A stretch of DNA of 64,000 nucleotides from contig JAURVB010010327.1 in NCBI GenBank assembly GCA_033002965.1, forward strand, positions 34,517-98,516, given 5' to 3'. The notes under the pieces are model-generated. The model did no database searches, was not told the DNA's origin, and saw only the letters and a program-made list of their open reading frames with translations. Both the position numbers and the translations under genes were made by a program. This DNA comes from Piper betle. Lineage: Eukaryota; Streptophyta; Magnoliopsida; Piperales; Piperaceae. This document shows positions 24,440-35,999 of this stretch, one piece after another; the first letter of the stretch is position 1; each line of letters begins with the position of its first letter.

Positions 24440-27007
24440 AGCTGGTTATTCAAATATCTCTGGGTATCTCTTACTAATCTCGTCTTCACATTTCCATGTA
24501 GATTCTTCAACTCCTCGTCAAGTCCATCGCACTTGTACTAGTGGAACTTCTTTTCTTTGAAGAATCTTCACTCGACAATCCACAATCTTAACTACATATT
24601 CTGGATATGTCAGGTCTGATTGTAGTTCTATCTCTTTGAACTGACAACATGAGAGTTGTTAGGATGGTATGCCTTCGTCAATGACATATGGAATAAATCA
24701 TGCGCAGCTGATTGATGAGGCGGCATTGTTAGCTTGCAAGCCAGTAATCCAATGCACTCGATTACATTAAATGGTCCGATATATGGCGGATTGAGTTTCC
24801 CACGCATCCTAAATCTCACGTTTCCTTAGTCGGATAGACCTTTAGGAGAACATGAACTCCTAACATGAAATCAACCTCACACTTGCACTGATTGGCATAA
24901 CTTTTCTATCTATCTTGAGCTAACCTCATTCTCTTCCTAATTTGCATCACTACTTCCTATGTCTGCTACATCATTTCTGGCCCAACTACTACTGGTTCGT
25001 TGACTATACCCAACATACTAAGGATCGACACGGTCTGCTGTAATGTAACGACCCACCCGTTCCGAGCTATGAGCCAAGTGTTACTATATAAAACTAAATG
25101 TCTCGTAAATTAATTTTTTATTAATTTTTAACATTTCAAATAAACCCATGACGTAAAATTCTTTTTGAATTGTACAAATTAAATTCATACCCAGTGAATT
25201 AGTTAAAGTTCAAATTCTAAATCTAGAAGTATAATAACAAATATGAAAAATATAATAGTCAAATAACAAAGTCCTTCAGCTATCCTTCCATGCTCACACC
25301 AACAGAGGGAACTCCACGTTAGTGATAAAAACACTAAGTAATATAATTCAAGAAACAAGTTAATATACTCCACAATATCTGACTTTGAGTCTTTTAGTGA
25401 TTATGAGCCTATGACGAGCTCTTATAATGTTAAGAGGGGTGGTCACCCCATCCAGCTACAATCCCATGTATGCGCACACACGCTACATAGCCCACGGCCT
25501 GTAATTATTGATATTTGTCATTTACTCACTCTCTTTGTATCATAAGTGCATAATGAGTTGTCTTGCACCACTGCGCCCTGTCACCCCTTTCGGCATGGGG
25601 ACATGTATCTAATCTTTCAAGAATTTTAAGGGTGCGGCCCCATGTCTGACTGAGTCAATTCTTTGACCCCGCTTCTGCTCGGCACATAGTGATCGAATGT
25701 GGGCTCAGGCCGACCAAGGCTTCCAAATAGGAATACATAATATTTTGAGTAATTATACGAACCTGGAATTATCATGAGGCACCTACAACTACGACACACA
25801 ATCCTAATATGAATAAAACTTCTCTAAAGACATCCCTTTGTGAGCCAAATGCGCTCACAGACTGTCAAGATGGTGTTTTATTTAACAGCAATACAATTCT
25901 CCTTTATATGAAAGAATATGTGTAGAATTCAAGAAGTCACTACATTAAACTTTTATTGAAAAGAACGTAATCACACATAGCTATATTAAACACCAACCAT
26001 TTGTGTGATAACGAAAAGTCAAGAAAATTGACTATTGAATTAATGCGAATGGGTGTCAAATCACACTTACAACTTCCAATCCCAAAAATTCAATAAATAA
26101 AATTTATTTAAAACCATCTATAAATACCATCATACTAATATGCTAAAGGTCATAATTGATAGTTTATGATATTGATTCCCAAAAATTAATTTAATTAAAT
26201 AATATTTAAGATTCGTTCCACGATTTACAAAACCCCTAAATAAGATAACCTAATTATTTTCAAGGTTTTACACATATAGTGCCTCAAATGGCTCCATTTC
26301 GTTCATGGTCTGATAACTATTTTTGTACGAGAACTTAACTAGAGGTAAATATTCTTCCCAACTTCCTCTGAAGTCCAAAATGCATGCTCGAAGAAAATCC
26401 TCTAATATCTGTATGGTTCTCTTAGTCTGCCCATCTATCTGAGGGTGAAAAGTTGTGCTGAATCTCGACCTAGTGCCCATAGCTGTCTGGAAAGCTTTCC
26501 AAAATCGAGATGTGAATCTCGAATCCTTGTCTGATATGATCTCCATGTTGGGCCCTTATGGGCCCGTACCCAAGCTCCGAAACCAATGTTGGACCCTTTG
26601 GGCCCCCAAAAGGGGATTTTAAGGGCCCAACACTCCAATGGCACTCCATGTAGTCATACTATCTGATCTCTATACAACATGGCAAAAGTGGTCAGTGGGT
26701 AATCCATCCTGATTGATATGAAGTGTGCACTCTATGAGTTGATTTACCATGACCCATATTGCATCCTTCTGTTGGTGGTCCTCAACAAACCAACTACAAA
26801 GTTGTACACTATGCTCTCCCACTACCACTTTGGGCCTTCCAATGGCTGTAGTGTTCCACTTGGGCGTACGTTCTCAACTTTCACTTGCTGGCACACCAAA
26901 CATTTGGCAATTGTGTCATACACCACTCTCTTCATTCCTGGCCACAAATAAGTTCGTCGGATGTCAAGGTACATCTTCACTCCACTTGGATGCACTGCGC
27001 ATTGCAA
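24440..27007 (-). pseudogene. Integrase and chromodomain-like end of family A, split by a solo LTR
   Basis: The zinc-binding part (26822-27007) shows HPSGVKMYLDIRRTYLWPGM and CLVCQQVKVENVRPSG. The core (26268-26546) shows IISDKDSRFTSRFWKAFQ, FHPQIDGQTKRTIQILEDFL and MEPFEALY. The frame is then cut at 26272 by a family-B LTR and resumes at 25043 with RPCRS. Further on come RMRLAQDR, the integrase C-terminal FRMRGKLNPPYIGPFNVIEC (24750-24816) and HDLFHMSLTKAYHPN. A chromodomain-like tail (24420-24630) reads IVDCRVKILQRKEVPLVQVR and ESTWKCEDEISKRYPEIFE. Stops and frameshifts are frequent. The product would have inserted element cDNA into chromatin. Confidence 0.8.
25044..26272 (-). mobile_element. 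Solo LTR of family B inside the family-A integrase
   Basis: On the plus strand it begins tgtaacgacccacccgttcc and ends caaggttttaca, the same ends as the LTRs at 27245 and 32810. On the minus strand it splits the conserved integrase motif ALYG-RPCR: GCACTATATG lies before it and GCAGACCGTGTCG follows after five bases. The presumed target duplication (ATATG and TTACA) is decayed. There is no internal region, so LTR-LTR recombination is the likely origin. Confidence 0.8.
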
Positions 27008-27244
27008 AGTTTGAACCTTGTGAAGAATCGTACTTCAAAGTCTAGGATACTTTGGAACAACTGGCACAAATAGTCAACCTCTTAGTCTGACTAACCCATT
27101 TGCATCTAGCCAATTCCTTGTGTGTACCCTATTCCAGCCACTAACTCAACTGTTTATCTTCTATTGTGCAACCCTGATCTGTTCAATCACACTTCGCTAA
27201 ATGATCAGTCGTGCCATCATTTCGACCAACTGTCTTTGCCCTAT

Positions 27245-28820
27245 TGTAACGACCTGCCATGTTTCACAATTTAGTGGGCCTTGCTGGCCAAGTGTTACTC
27301 AAAATTTAACAAAACCAACCCTATAATGACCAGTCCTAACCGGACCGGGTGTTACTTAAAAGGTTACATGAATAATATGAAAGCAAATAAGTCTAGCATT
27401 TCTAACTCAAAAGAACTTATGTTTCAAATGACAATGCATGAAATAATTATCCCACAGTCTTGGACCGTTTCCCATAGCCACATTTATAACACAAGAAAAC
27501 TAAAAGAGAAGTCCACTTATTATCTGTTCACCACCTGAGTTGGTAGAAGAACCACCTTGTAGTCTCTTAGTCTTTAGTTCCAGCTGCTAACCTGCAGAGG
27601 CAATTCCACGTTAGTAATTAAACACTAAGCCGTATAATTAAATAAAACAAGTCTATAAACTCCCTATCATTATCTATAATATTGGCTGTTGTGACCATTC
27701 CAACATGTCCAATTATTAGCTGATGGTTCAATCCACCATGTCCATTAGTTGGCTGATGGGTCAGTCCACCATGTCCATCTATTTACTGATGGGTCAGTCC
27801 ATCATGTCCATTACCGGCTGGCGAGTCCAATCCATCATGTCCGTTATCAACTGGTGAGTCCAATCCACCATGTCCGTAATTGGCTGATGGGTCAGTCCAT
27901 CATGTCCATTACAAGTTAGTGATTCTAATCCGCCATGTCCATTATCGGCTAGTGAGTCCAATCCACCATGTCCGTAATTGGCTGATAGGTCAATCCATCA
28001 TGTCCATTACCGGCTGGCGAGTCCAATCCGCCATGTCCTTTATCGGCTAGTGAGTCCAATCTACCATGTCCGTAATTTGCTAGCGAGTCCAATCTGCCAT
28101 GTCCAATTTATTGGCTAATGGCTCAGTTCATCATGACCATTACCGGCTGGCGAGTCCAATCTGCCATGTCCATTATCGGCTCGTGAGTCCAATCCACCAT
28201 GTCCGTAATTGGCTGGTGAGTCCAATCCACCATCTCCAATTTATTATATCATTGGCTATCAGATCCTTTCTGACATGTCCATTATTGGATTATGAAGGGC
28301 GTAGCCCGTGTCAGACTGAGTCAATTCCTTGACCCCGATTGCACTCGGTGCCTGGTGGTCGAATCTGGGCTCAGGCTAACCAGGTTGTCCACAAGGGAAA
28401 ATACAATATTTTAAATAATTGTACGGACCTAAATATTTGGTGAAGAACCCGCAACTATAACAAATAATCCTAAAGTCTTCCCCTTTGTGTGTCAAATGTG
28501 CTCACAACCTATCCAGAGGATGTTTCATTTAGACAACACAAATTTCCTTTATATAGAAGAATATGTGTGGAATTCTAAAAGTCATTACATTAAATTTCAT
28601 AAATATGTGTGGAATTTAAGAAGTCACTATATTAAATTTGATAGAAAAGAATGTAATTATTCATAACTATATTTGTGTGATAACGAAAGGTCAAAAACTA
28701 TGAATGAGTTATAATTGATAAAATATTGATTTCAAAGAATTAATTTAATTAAATAATTGATTCATTTTAAGATTTACAAAACCCTAAATAAAATAACATA
28801 ATTATTTTCAGGGTTTTACA
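27245..28820 (-). repeat. 3' LTR of family B, with expanded minisatellite
   Basis: On the plus strand it runs tgtaacgacctgccatgttt to cagggttttaca. It matches 32810-33984 closely outside the minisatellite. An ORF at 27281-27538 is shared by both LTRs (32837-33112) and is chance. Confidence 0.85.
27690..28290. repeat. Minisatellite, about 32-36 bp unit, many copies
   Basis: Imperfect repeats of the type ggctgatgggtcagtccacc followed by atgtccatta. About 16-17 units lie here, against about six in the sister LTR at 33250-33450. Confidence 0.85.
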
Positions 28821-28983
28821 ATCTCACTAGCTTGGAAATTTTCGCCCTCGAAAATATAATAGAGTATACGAAGAAAATTACTCATTCATTATCCTATCTT
28901 AGGCATGTCCTTCTTTATGAGTAAGTATAGCTTTATGGAAGTTAATTTAAATATCTTCACATTTTTTTTCCACGGTTTTTACA
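28821..28983 (-). other. Extra segment between two polypurine-tract/LTR junctions
   Basis: On the minus strand a polypurine tract and an LTR-like start (TGTAAAAACCGTGG) occur at 28983. About 160 bp later a second GAGGGCGAAAATTTCC...GTGAGAT leads into the real LTR start (TGTAAAACCCTG) at 28820. The segment looks like a second copy of the internal 3' end. Confidence 0.55.
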
Positions 28984-28994
28984 ATCTCCCCAAC
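28984..28994 (-). other. Polypurine tract of family B
   Basis: GTTGGGGAGAT (minus strand) directly precedes TGTAAAAACC. The upstream box TTTCGGGGACGAAATATTTC is typical of chromoviruses. Confidence 0.7.
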
Positions 28995-29093
28995 TTAGAA
29001 ATATTTCGTCCCCGAAATATTATAACGGCCAACAGAAACTAAGAATTAATTATTTATTCGGTATCGGTGCATGCTACTACAATCATAAGAATC

Positions 29094-29552
29094 TTATGCC
29101 ACAAATAGGCTTGGGTATTTCTTGCCATCTCTTGTCAGCTCCCAGGTAGCTTCCTCTGATCCCTGATTTCTCCACAATACCTTTACCAAAGGGATTTCCT
29201 TGTTCCTGAGTGTCTTAATTTCTCTTGCCAAAATGCGAATTGACTTTTCCTCGTATGTTAAATTTGGTTGTAATTCTAAGTCTTTAAAAGTTGTGATTAT
29301 ATGATCTTCGTCTAGCACATATTTCTTTAGCATTGACACATGGAAAACATTGTGTACTCTAGCTAGGCTTGGTGGTAATGCTAATCTATATGCACTATTT
29401 TCGACTCGATCCAAGATTGGGAATGGTCCTATGAATCTTGGTTTCAACTTCCCTGATGTTCTAAATCTGATCACCCCCTTCCTAGGAGATGTCTTTAGGT
29501 ACACAAACTCCCCAACTTGGAACTCTAGGTCCTTCCTTCGAGTATCATGCAT
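29094..29552 (-). pseudogene. Integrase C-terminus and chromodomain-like tail of family B pol
   Basis: This 152-codon frame reads DLEFQVGEFVYLKTSP, then FRTSGKLKPRFIGPFPILDR and VHNVFHVSMLKKYVLDEDH (the GPY/F-type integrase C-terminal module). It ends with EKSIRILAREIKTLRNKEIP, LVKVLWRNQGSEEATWE and the terminal KKYPSLF. The tail corresponds to the chromodomain-like segment of Tekay-type chromoviruses, thought to guide integration to chromatin. It is separated from the integrase core by a frameshift and a stop near 29553-29565. Within itself the frame is intact to a natural stop. Confidence 0.85.
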
Positions 29553-29562
29553 AACTCTTTTG

Positions 29563-30330
29563 TCAATCCTGCGCTGCCTTAAGCCTTTGCTGAATGAGTT
29601 TCACCTTTTCAGTTGCTTCCCTCACCATCTCTAGCCCGACTATAACCGCTTCGGTAGACTCCAACCAGCATGATGGTGATCGGCAGGGCCTACCGTATAA
29701 GGCTTCAAATGGTGCCATCCTTATACTGGCCTGGTAAGAGTTATTATAGGTGAATTCAGCCAAGGCTAAGTGTTTCTCCCAATCTCCTTCCCAGTCAAGA
29801 ATGCAAGCTCTTAACAAATCCTCCAAAGTTTGAATGGTCCTCTCACTCTGACCATCAGTTTGAGGATGATATGCTGTACTTAGCTTGATTTGGGTCCCCA
29901 TAGCTTTTTGGAAAGCTTCCCAGAAATGTGAAGTGAATAGGGGATCTCTGTCAGAGACTATCTCTTTTGGAATCCCATGTAGCCTGACAATGTTATTGAC
30001 ATACAATTCTGCTAGGTATTCCACCGTCCTTCTTGATTTTGTGGGGATGAAATGAGCTGCCTTGGTCAGACGGTCCACAACCACCCATATGGAGTCATGC
30101 TTCTTCTGAGTCCTTGGGAGCTTTGCAATAAAGTCTCATGTGACACACTCCCATTTCCAGGTTGGTATTTCTAAAGGTTGTAATAGTCCCCCAGGTAGTT
30201 GATGTTGGGCTTTGATCTATTGGCAAGTCTGACACTTGGAGACAAAATCCACAACATCCCTCTTCATCCCAATCCACCAGTAGATTTGCTTTAAATCCTG
30301 ATACATTTTAGTAACTCCAGGGTGTATCGA
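29563..30330 (-). pseudogene. Integrase zinc-binding and catalytic core of family B pol
   Basis: The zinc-binding HHCC module is at the end of the upstream frame: HRSKFSIHPGVTKMYQDL and SKCQTC. A frameshifted linker follows (30095-30215). The core frame (29563-30084) shows MVVDRLTKAAHFIPT (first Asp), IVSDRDPLFTSHFWEAFQ (second Asp), AYHPQTDGQSERTIQTLEDL (Glu), and APFEALYGRPCRSPSCW, the same motif that is interrupted in family A. All three D,D,E residues are present. Frameshifts on both sides make it non-functional as a polyprotein. Confidence 0.85.
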
Positions 30331-31117
30331 GAACTTTGAGCGATGAGCCTCTTCCAAGATATTTCGCCTCAATGCATCATCCTTGGGTACACACAACCTT
30401 CCTCTAAATCTGATCACACTATTGGAATCAGCTACAATGTCAGGAGTCTTGTCCAACATTTCATTTAGCTCCTCATCACCCATTTGTGCTAGCTTAACCC
30501 GATCGACCAAATCATTGGAAATAACCAGATTTGCCAGTAACCCTGTTAGTTGTTCCACTGGATTGATAGCCACCACTTCTGCTGACATGGCCCAAAGTCT
30601 AGCTAGCTGCTGACCTTTGTCCACCTTGTCCTTCCGACTCAACGCGTCGACTACCACATTCGCTTTCCCTGGCTGATATAAGATTTGGAAGTCGTAGTCC
30701 TTCAAATATTCTATCCACCACCTCTGTCAAAGGTTAAGGTCCTTTTGGGTGAAGATATACTTCAAACTCTGATGGTCAGTGAAGACTTCGAACTGGGCTC
30801 CATACAAGTAGTGTCTCCAAATCTTTCAGTGCAAAAACTACTACTGCCAGTTCCAAGTCATGGGTTACATAATTTTACTCATGAATTTTCAATTGACAAG
30901 AGGCATAGGCCACCACTTTACCTCCCTGCATAAGGACAAATCCTAAACCCAATAGGGATGCATCACTGAAGACTACGAATCCTTTATTACCATTTGGCAG
31001 TGCCAAGACTGGTGTAGTTGTTAGACTCTTCTTTAGAGACCGGAAACTTTCATCACACTTACTACTCCATTCAAACTTGAAGCCCTTCCTTGTGAGTTTG
31101 GTCATTGGCGATGCCAC
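30331..31117 (-). pseudogene. RNase H of family B pol
   Basis: 31117-30875 reads LTRKGFKFEWSSKCDESF, LTTTPVLALP and FVVFSDASLLGLGFVLMQ, containing the first RNase H Asp (FSDAS), then VVAYASCQLKIHE. After a disrupted stretch (30706-30874) the domain end is readable at 30705 as DYDFQILYQPGKANVVVDAL with SRK. It then runs into the linker and integrase zinc module to 30217. The domain removes RNA from RNA/DNA hybrids in reverse transcription. Confidence 0.8.
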
Positions 31118-31201
31118 TAAGGAGAAGTCTTTAATGAATTTCCTGTAGTAACCCGCTAAACCAAGAAAACTTCTAATGTCAGTGACTGACTTGGGTTGTG
31201 G

Positions 31202-32020
31202 TCAATCAGTGACTACTTTCACTTTCGATGGATCCACTGCAACTCCGGCCTTTGAGATTATATGACCAAAGAAATTTACCTCCTTCAACCAGAAGTCGCA
31301 CTTTGAGAGCTTGGCGAACAGCTGATTCTCCCTCAACACTTGAAGGGTAATGGATAGGTGCTTCACATGCTCTTCTTTATTACTTGAATAGACTAGAATG
31401 TCGTCCACAAACACAATGATAAACTTGTCCAAATATTCATAGAGGACCGTGTTCATGAGTGGCATAAAGGCCGCTGGTGCGTTTGTTAGACCAAAAGGCA
31501 TGACTAGAAACTCATAATGTCTATATCAAGTTTGGGAGGCAATTTTCTATATGTCTGACTCCTTTACACGCAATTGATGATAACCAGACCGCAAGTCTAT
31601 CTTGGAAAATATTCCGGTTGTTCTTAGCTGGTCAAACAAATCATCAATCCTCGGTAAGGGATACTGATTCTTGATTGTCACTTGATTGATTTGGCAATAG
31701 TCAATACACAACCAAAGTGATCCATCCTTCTTCTTCACAAAAAGAACAAGGGCTGCCCAGGGTGAAATACTTGGCCGGATGAACCATGCCTGTAACAACT
31801 CTTCTAGTTGACTCTTTAATTCTTTGAGCTCCGCTGGAGCCATGTGGTATGGTGCTTTAGAAATTGGTGTTACTCCAGGTACTAGGTCAATGACAAACTC
31901 CATTGCTCGCTTAGGAGGTAACCCTAGAAGTTTTTCTGGGAATACATCGGGAAACTCTGCTACCTTAGGAATCATGGACAACTCTTTGGGTTTTGACTTA
32001 GACTCAACTAAGTTAGCCAA
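31202..32020 (-). pseudogene. Reverse transcriptase of family B
   Basis: Two frames carry it. 31547-32020 reads [60 protein letters not shown] and [15 protein letters not shown]. 31202-31501 reads [17 protein letters not shown] and [19 protein letters not shown] with the catalytic VDD box, then [18 protein letters not shown] frameshift near 31502-31546 separates them. RT is truncated at its N-terminal side by the gag-protease deletion. Confidence 0.85.
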
Positions 32021-32084
32021 AAAGGCTTTACAATCCTCACTTGATCGCGGTGGGGCACAAACAAAGCCCTAAAACCTTTTTTGG

Positions 32085-32640
32085 CAATTTCTATCCAGCT
32101 CTCCGCCTTCATTGGATCGATCCCTCAAATAAATAGCCCAGCTCTATTCTTCCTGAACTTTTCCACAGTGTAACGGTCACTATCATCAATAGCTGGCGGT
32201 ACCACTTGTCGGACTACCAGTGGCACTGGGTTTCGACGCTCCCCTTGCTCGCCGGTCTACTAACCCTGCCCACCCTTAGGCACTCCCCTGACCACCATCT
32301 GGGGTGATTCTGGGACTCTGCTGTTGCCTGCTCTTGGGCACTCCCTGACCACCATCTGGGGTGATTCTGTGACCCGCTGTTGCCTGCTCTTGGGCACTCC
32401 CTGACCACCATCTGGGGTGATTCTGGGACCCGCTGCCCAGTTTGAGGCTCCATTACCTGCTACCACTCCCGGTAACCGCTGAACAATATTTTGAACCATA
32501 GAATTTCTATTTTCTGAAGCCCGCACTAGTCCCTATATGGCCGTCAGGATCTGGGCCAACACATTCTCTGTGTTCGAATTTGATTACGCAGATCAGTTTG
32601 ACTGTCTACGAGTGCCTGCCATCTAAATCGTTGAACCATC
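32085..32640 (-). pseudogene. gag remnant of family B with a tandem repeat
   Basis: The minus strand starts with ATGGCAGGCACTCGTAGACA near 32622 (MAGTRR, a common chromovirus Gag start). It runs through a Pro/Gln-rich stretch containing about 2.5 copies of a 57-bp repeat (starts near 32290, 32347 and 32403 on the plus strand). It then reads YTVEKFRKN and DPMKAESWI of the capsid N-terminus. At about 32085 it jumps to sequence resembling the protease end. The rest of gag and protease is deleted. Confidence 0.65.
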
Positions 32641-32789
32641 ATGGTTCATTAATATGTTTTTTTGTTTCCAGTTAGGACTTAGGTTTATTAGTGAATAAAT
32701 TTGTAAATTAATAACACAACACAGCGGGAAATGATAATTACTGGACTTTTCAACAAGGTACTTGAGTCATAAAATGTGAGCTAGTAGGA

Positions 32790-32807
32790 AACCAAGCTCT
32801 CATACCA
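32790..32807 (-). other. Primer-binding site, initiator-Met tRNA
   Basis: On the minus strand TGGTATGAGAGCTTGGTT, two bases after the 5' LTR, matches TGGTATCAGAGC in 11 of 12 core positions. Confidence 0.85.
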
Positions 32808-32809
32808 CC

Positions 32810-33984
32810 TGTAATGACCCGCCATGTTTCACGATATTGTGGGCCTTACTAGCCAGGTGTTACTCAAAATTTAACAAAACCAACCCTATAACGACCAGTC
32901 CTAACCGGACCGAGTGTTACTTAAAAGGTTACATGAATAATATGAAAGCAAATAAGTCTAGTATTTCTAACTCAAAAGAACTTATGTTTCAAATGACAAT
33001 GTATGAAATAATTATCCCACAGTCTTGGACCGTTTCCCATAGCCACATTTATAACACAAGAAAACTAAAAAGAGAAGTCCGCTTATTATCTGTTCACCAC
33101 CTGAGTTGGTAGAAGAACCACCCTGTCGTCTCTTAGTCTTTAGTTCCAGCTGCTAACCTGTGGAGGCAATTCCGCGTTAGTGATTAAACACTAAGCCGTA
33201 TAATTAAATAAAACAAATCCATAAACTCCCTATCATTATTTATAATATTGGCTGTTGTGACCATTCCAACATGTCCATTTATTAGATGATGGTTCAGCCC
33301 ACCATGTCCATTAGTTGGCTGATGGGTCAGTCCACCATTAGCTGGCGAGTCCAATCCGCCATGTCCGTTATCAGCTGGTGAGTCCAATCCATCATGTCCG
33401 TAATTAGATAGTGAGTCCAATCCGCCATGTCCAATTTATTGCATTATTGGTTGTCAGATCCTTTCTAACATGTCCATTATTGGATTATGAAGGGCGTAGC
33501 CCGTGTCGGACTGAATCAATTCCTTGACCCCGATTGCACTCGGTGCCTGGTGGTCGAATCTGGGCTCAGGCTGACCAGGTTGTCCACAAGGGAAAATACA
33601 ACATTTTAAATAATTATACGGACCTGAATATTTGGTGAAGAACCCGCAACTATAACAAATAATCCTAAAGTCTTCCCCTTTGTATGTCAAATATGCTCAC
33701 AATCTATCCAGAGGATGTTTCATTCAAAAACACAAATTTCCTTTATATAGAAGAATATGTGTGGAATTCTAAAAGTCATTGCAATAAATTTCATAAATAT
33801 GTGTGGAATTTAAGAAGTCACTATATTAAATTTGATAGAAAAGAATATAATTACTCATAACTATATTTGTGTGATAACAAAAGGTCAAAAACTATGAATG
33901 GGTTATAATTGATAAAATATTGATTTCCAAGAATTAATTTAATTAAATAATTGATTCATTTTAAGATTTACAAAACCCTAAATA
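32810..33984 (-). repeat. 5' LTR of family B, terminally truncated
   Basis: It starts tgtaatgacccgccatgttt and stops at aaaccctaaata, then abuts family-A internal sequence. The other LTR continues about 30 bp further. The minisatellite here (33250-33450) has about six units. Confidence 0.8.
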
Positions 33985-35919
33985 ATGCACTGACATTGCT
34001 GCCAATTATGCAAAGCCTCAAACTAGCTTCCTACTCAAAGCATCTGCTACCATATTTTCTTTCCCCATGTGGTATGTTATCTCGATCTTATAGTCTGATA
34101 ATAGCTCTAATCATCTTCTCTGTCAACTATTCAAATATTCTATGTGAAGGTGTATTTTAGAGTCTCGTGATTAGTCAAGATTCTGAAAGATGTTCCATAC
34201 AAGTAATGCCTACTTATTCTGAGGGCGAATATGACTACTGTGAGCTCTAGGTCGTGTGTAGGATAGTTACACTTATGCATGTTGAGTTGACGAGATGCAT
34301 TACATATAACATTATCCTTTTGCATCAAAACACAACCTACACCAATGCTTGAGGCATCTGTCTAAACTATAAAACCTTTGTGTCTATCTGGCAATGTGAG
34401 GACAGGCACTGAAGTCAACCTCTCTTTCAGTGTCCTCAAACTCTACTCACATTCATCTATCCATTTAAATCATTCCTCCTTCCTAGTCAACCATGTAAGA
34501 GGGGCTGCTATGGAAGAAAAACCTTGAATGAATAGTCTATAGTATCCAGCTAGGCCTAGAAAACTCCTAACCTCTGTAGATGTTTTCGATTGATCCCATT
34601 GTACTACTGCTTCTATCTTGGCTGGATATGCTGAGATACCTGCTACTGAGATGATATGACCAAGAAAGTTCACCTCTGATAGCCAAAAATTGTAGTTTGA
34701 AAACTTCCCATACAACCTGTAATCTCTCAACATCTACAACACAATCCTTAGATGTTGCTCATGCTCTTCCCTGGACGAAGAGTATACTAGTATGTTGTCT
34801 ACAAAGACAATTACAAACTAGTCCAAGTATGGATGGAACACTCTATTCATCAAGTCCATAAATGCTACTGGAGCACTGGTCAATCCAAAAGGCATAACTA
34901 AAAACTCGTAGTGGTGATATTTGGTCCTAAATGCAGTATTCGGGATGTCTTCTTCTTTAATCTTCAACTGGTAGTATCTTGACCACAAATAAATCTTCGA
35001 GAATATGACTGCTAAGTTCAACTAGTCATAAAGATCATCAATGCAAGGTAGAGGGTATCTGTTCCTAATAGTTGCATGGTTTAGCATCTTGTAATCAATG
35101 CATAAATGCATGCTTCCATTGTTCTTCCTCACAAATAGCACTGGCGCACCCCATGTTGAGATATTCAGTCTAATGAATCCTTGATCCAACAGTGTCATCA
35201 ACTGTTCTGTGAGTTCCTTGAGCTGAAGAGGTATCACTCTATACGGAGTTATAAAGATCGGTGCTGTGCCTGGCATCAACTCAATGGCAAGATCTACTTC
35301 TCTATCTGGTGCAATCTAGTAATCTCATCTAGAATTGTGTTAGTGAATTCTCTAACCACTAGAATCTGCTCAATGTTTAGTCTATCCTCTGAACCATTCA
35401 GCTCAGCCAAAACTAGTGTTGCCATTATCAGCTCACTGCCTTGGTCTAGTTGTCTCATAGCATTCTTATAGGATATCCATCCTTGTATTCTATCTTTGCC
35501 CTTACCTAGAAGAAAAAATGGTGTCTTCCATGGCAGAAAGTCACCATCTTTCTTTGACAATCTATCATGGCTCCTTGCTTGGATATCCAATTCATTCTAA
35601 ATATCACATCAAATTCTTTTAGCTTGAATAATATCAAATCAGCTACAAGTTGTTGCTGTTGAATCTCAACAGAGACATTATGCACACACTCACCCGTAGC
35701 TATAACACAACCAGCATGAGTGGACACTAATAGTGAGTGCATGTATGAAATAAATGAGTGCATGCAGCCATAATCAAATAGGACTCGTGTAGGTACAAAG
35801 CCTACAAGAAGCGTATCTGTCACGACTGTCGTCTCCTCTAGTGCCTTTGCCACTGTGACTGTGTACATCCTCACTAGTTGTTTCTTAGCCAGGGCAGAAG
35901 GTGCTACTAGTGGTACCAC
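33985..35919 (-). pseudogene. Protease, RT and RNase H of family A
   Basis: Protease (35506-35919) reads TDTLLVGFVPTRVLFDYGCM with the usual DSG changed to DYG, and EFDVIFRMNWISKQGAMIDC. RT follows in pieces: 35022-35279 ([39 protein letters not shown]), 34818-35021 ([17 protein letters not shown]), then 34470-34733 (FLGHIISVAGISAYPAKIEA, RSFLGLAGYYRLFI). RNase H (34140-34328) reads ASRQLNMHKCNYPTHDLELT. The end GKENMVADALSRK lies near 34030-34075, just before the family-B insertion at 33984. Stops separate the pieces, and the catalytic VDD region is disrupted (34734-34817). Confidence 0.85.
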
Positions 35920-35999
35920 CTATTCTAGTCATTATGATCCTATGTTGGCTGCACCTTTTGTCTACCCCTCTAATGTCTAGTATGCCCTAAAGTCATGTA

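Larger units (their letters stand above)
27245..33984 (-). mobile_element. Family B: chromovirus with LTRs and pol, gag/protease deleted
   Basis: Minus-strand order is 5' LTR (32810-33984), initiator-Met primer site, short gag remnant, RT, RNase H, integrase, chromodomain-like C-terminus, polypurine tract(s) and 3' LTR (27245-28820). Only about 790 bp separate the primer site from RT, so most of gag and protease is missing. Pol is well preserved with few stops, better than in family A, consistent with later insertion. It lies in the RNase H-integrase linker of family A. The 5' LTR lacks its first roughly 30 bp (the aacataattattttcagggttttaca end seen at 28820), so no target duplication can be read. 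Confidence 0.85.

Noticed and set aside
27690..28290. Spaced repeats superficially like a CRISPR array
   Set aside because: The units are imperfect, the 'spacers' are themselves repeated, there is no leader or cas gene, and it sits within a plant LTR.
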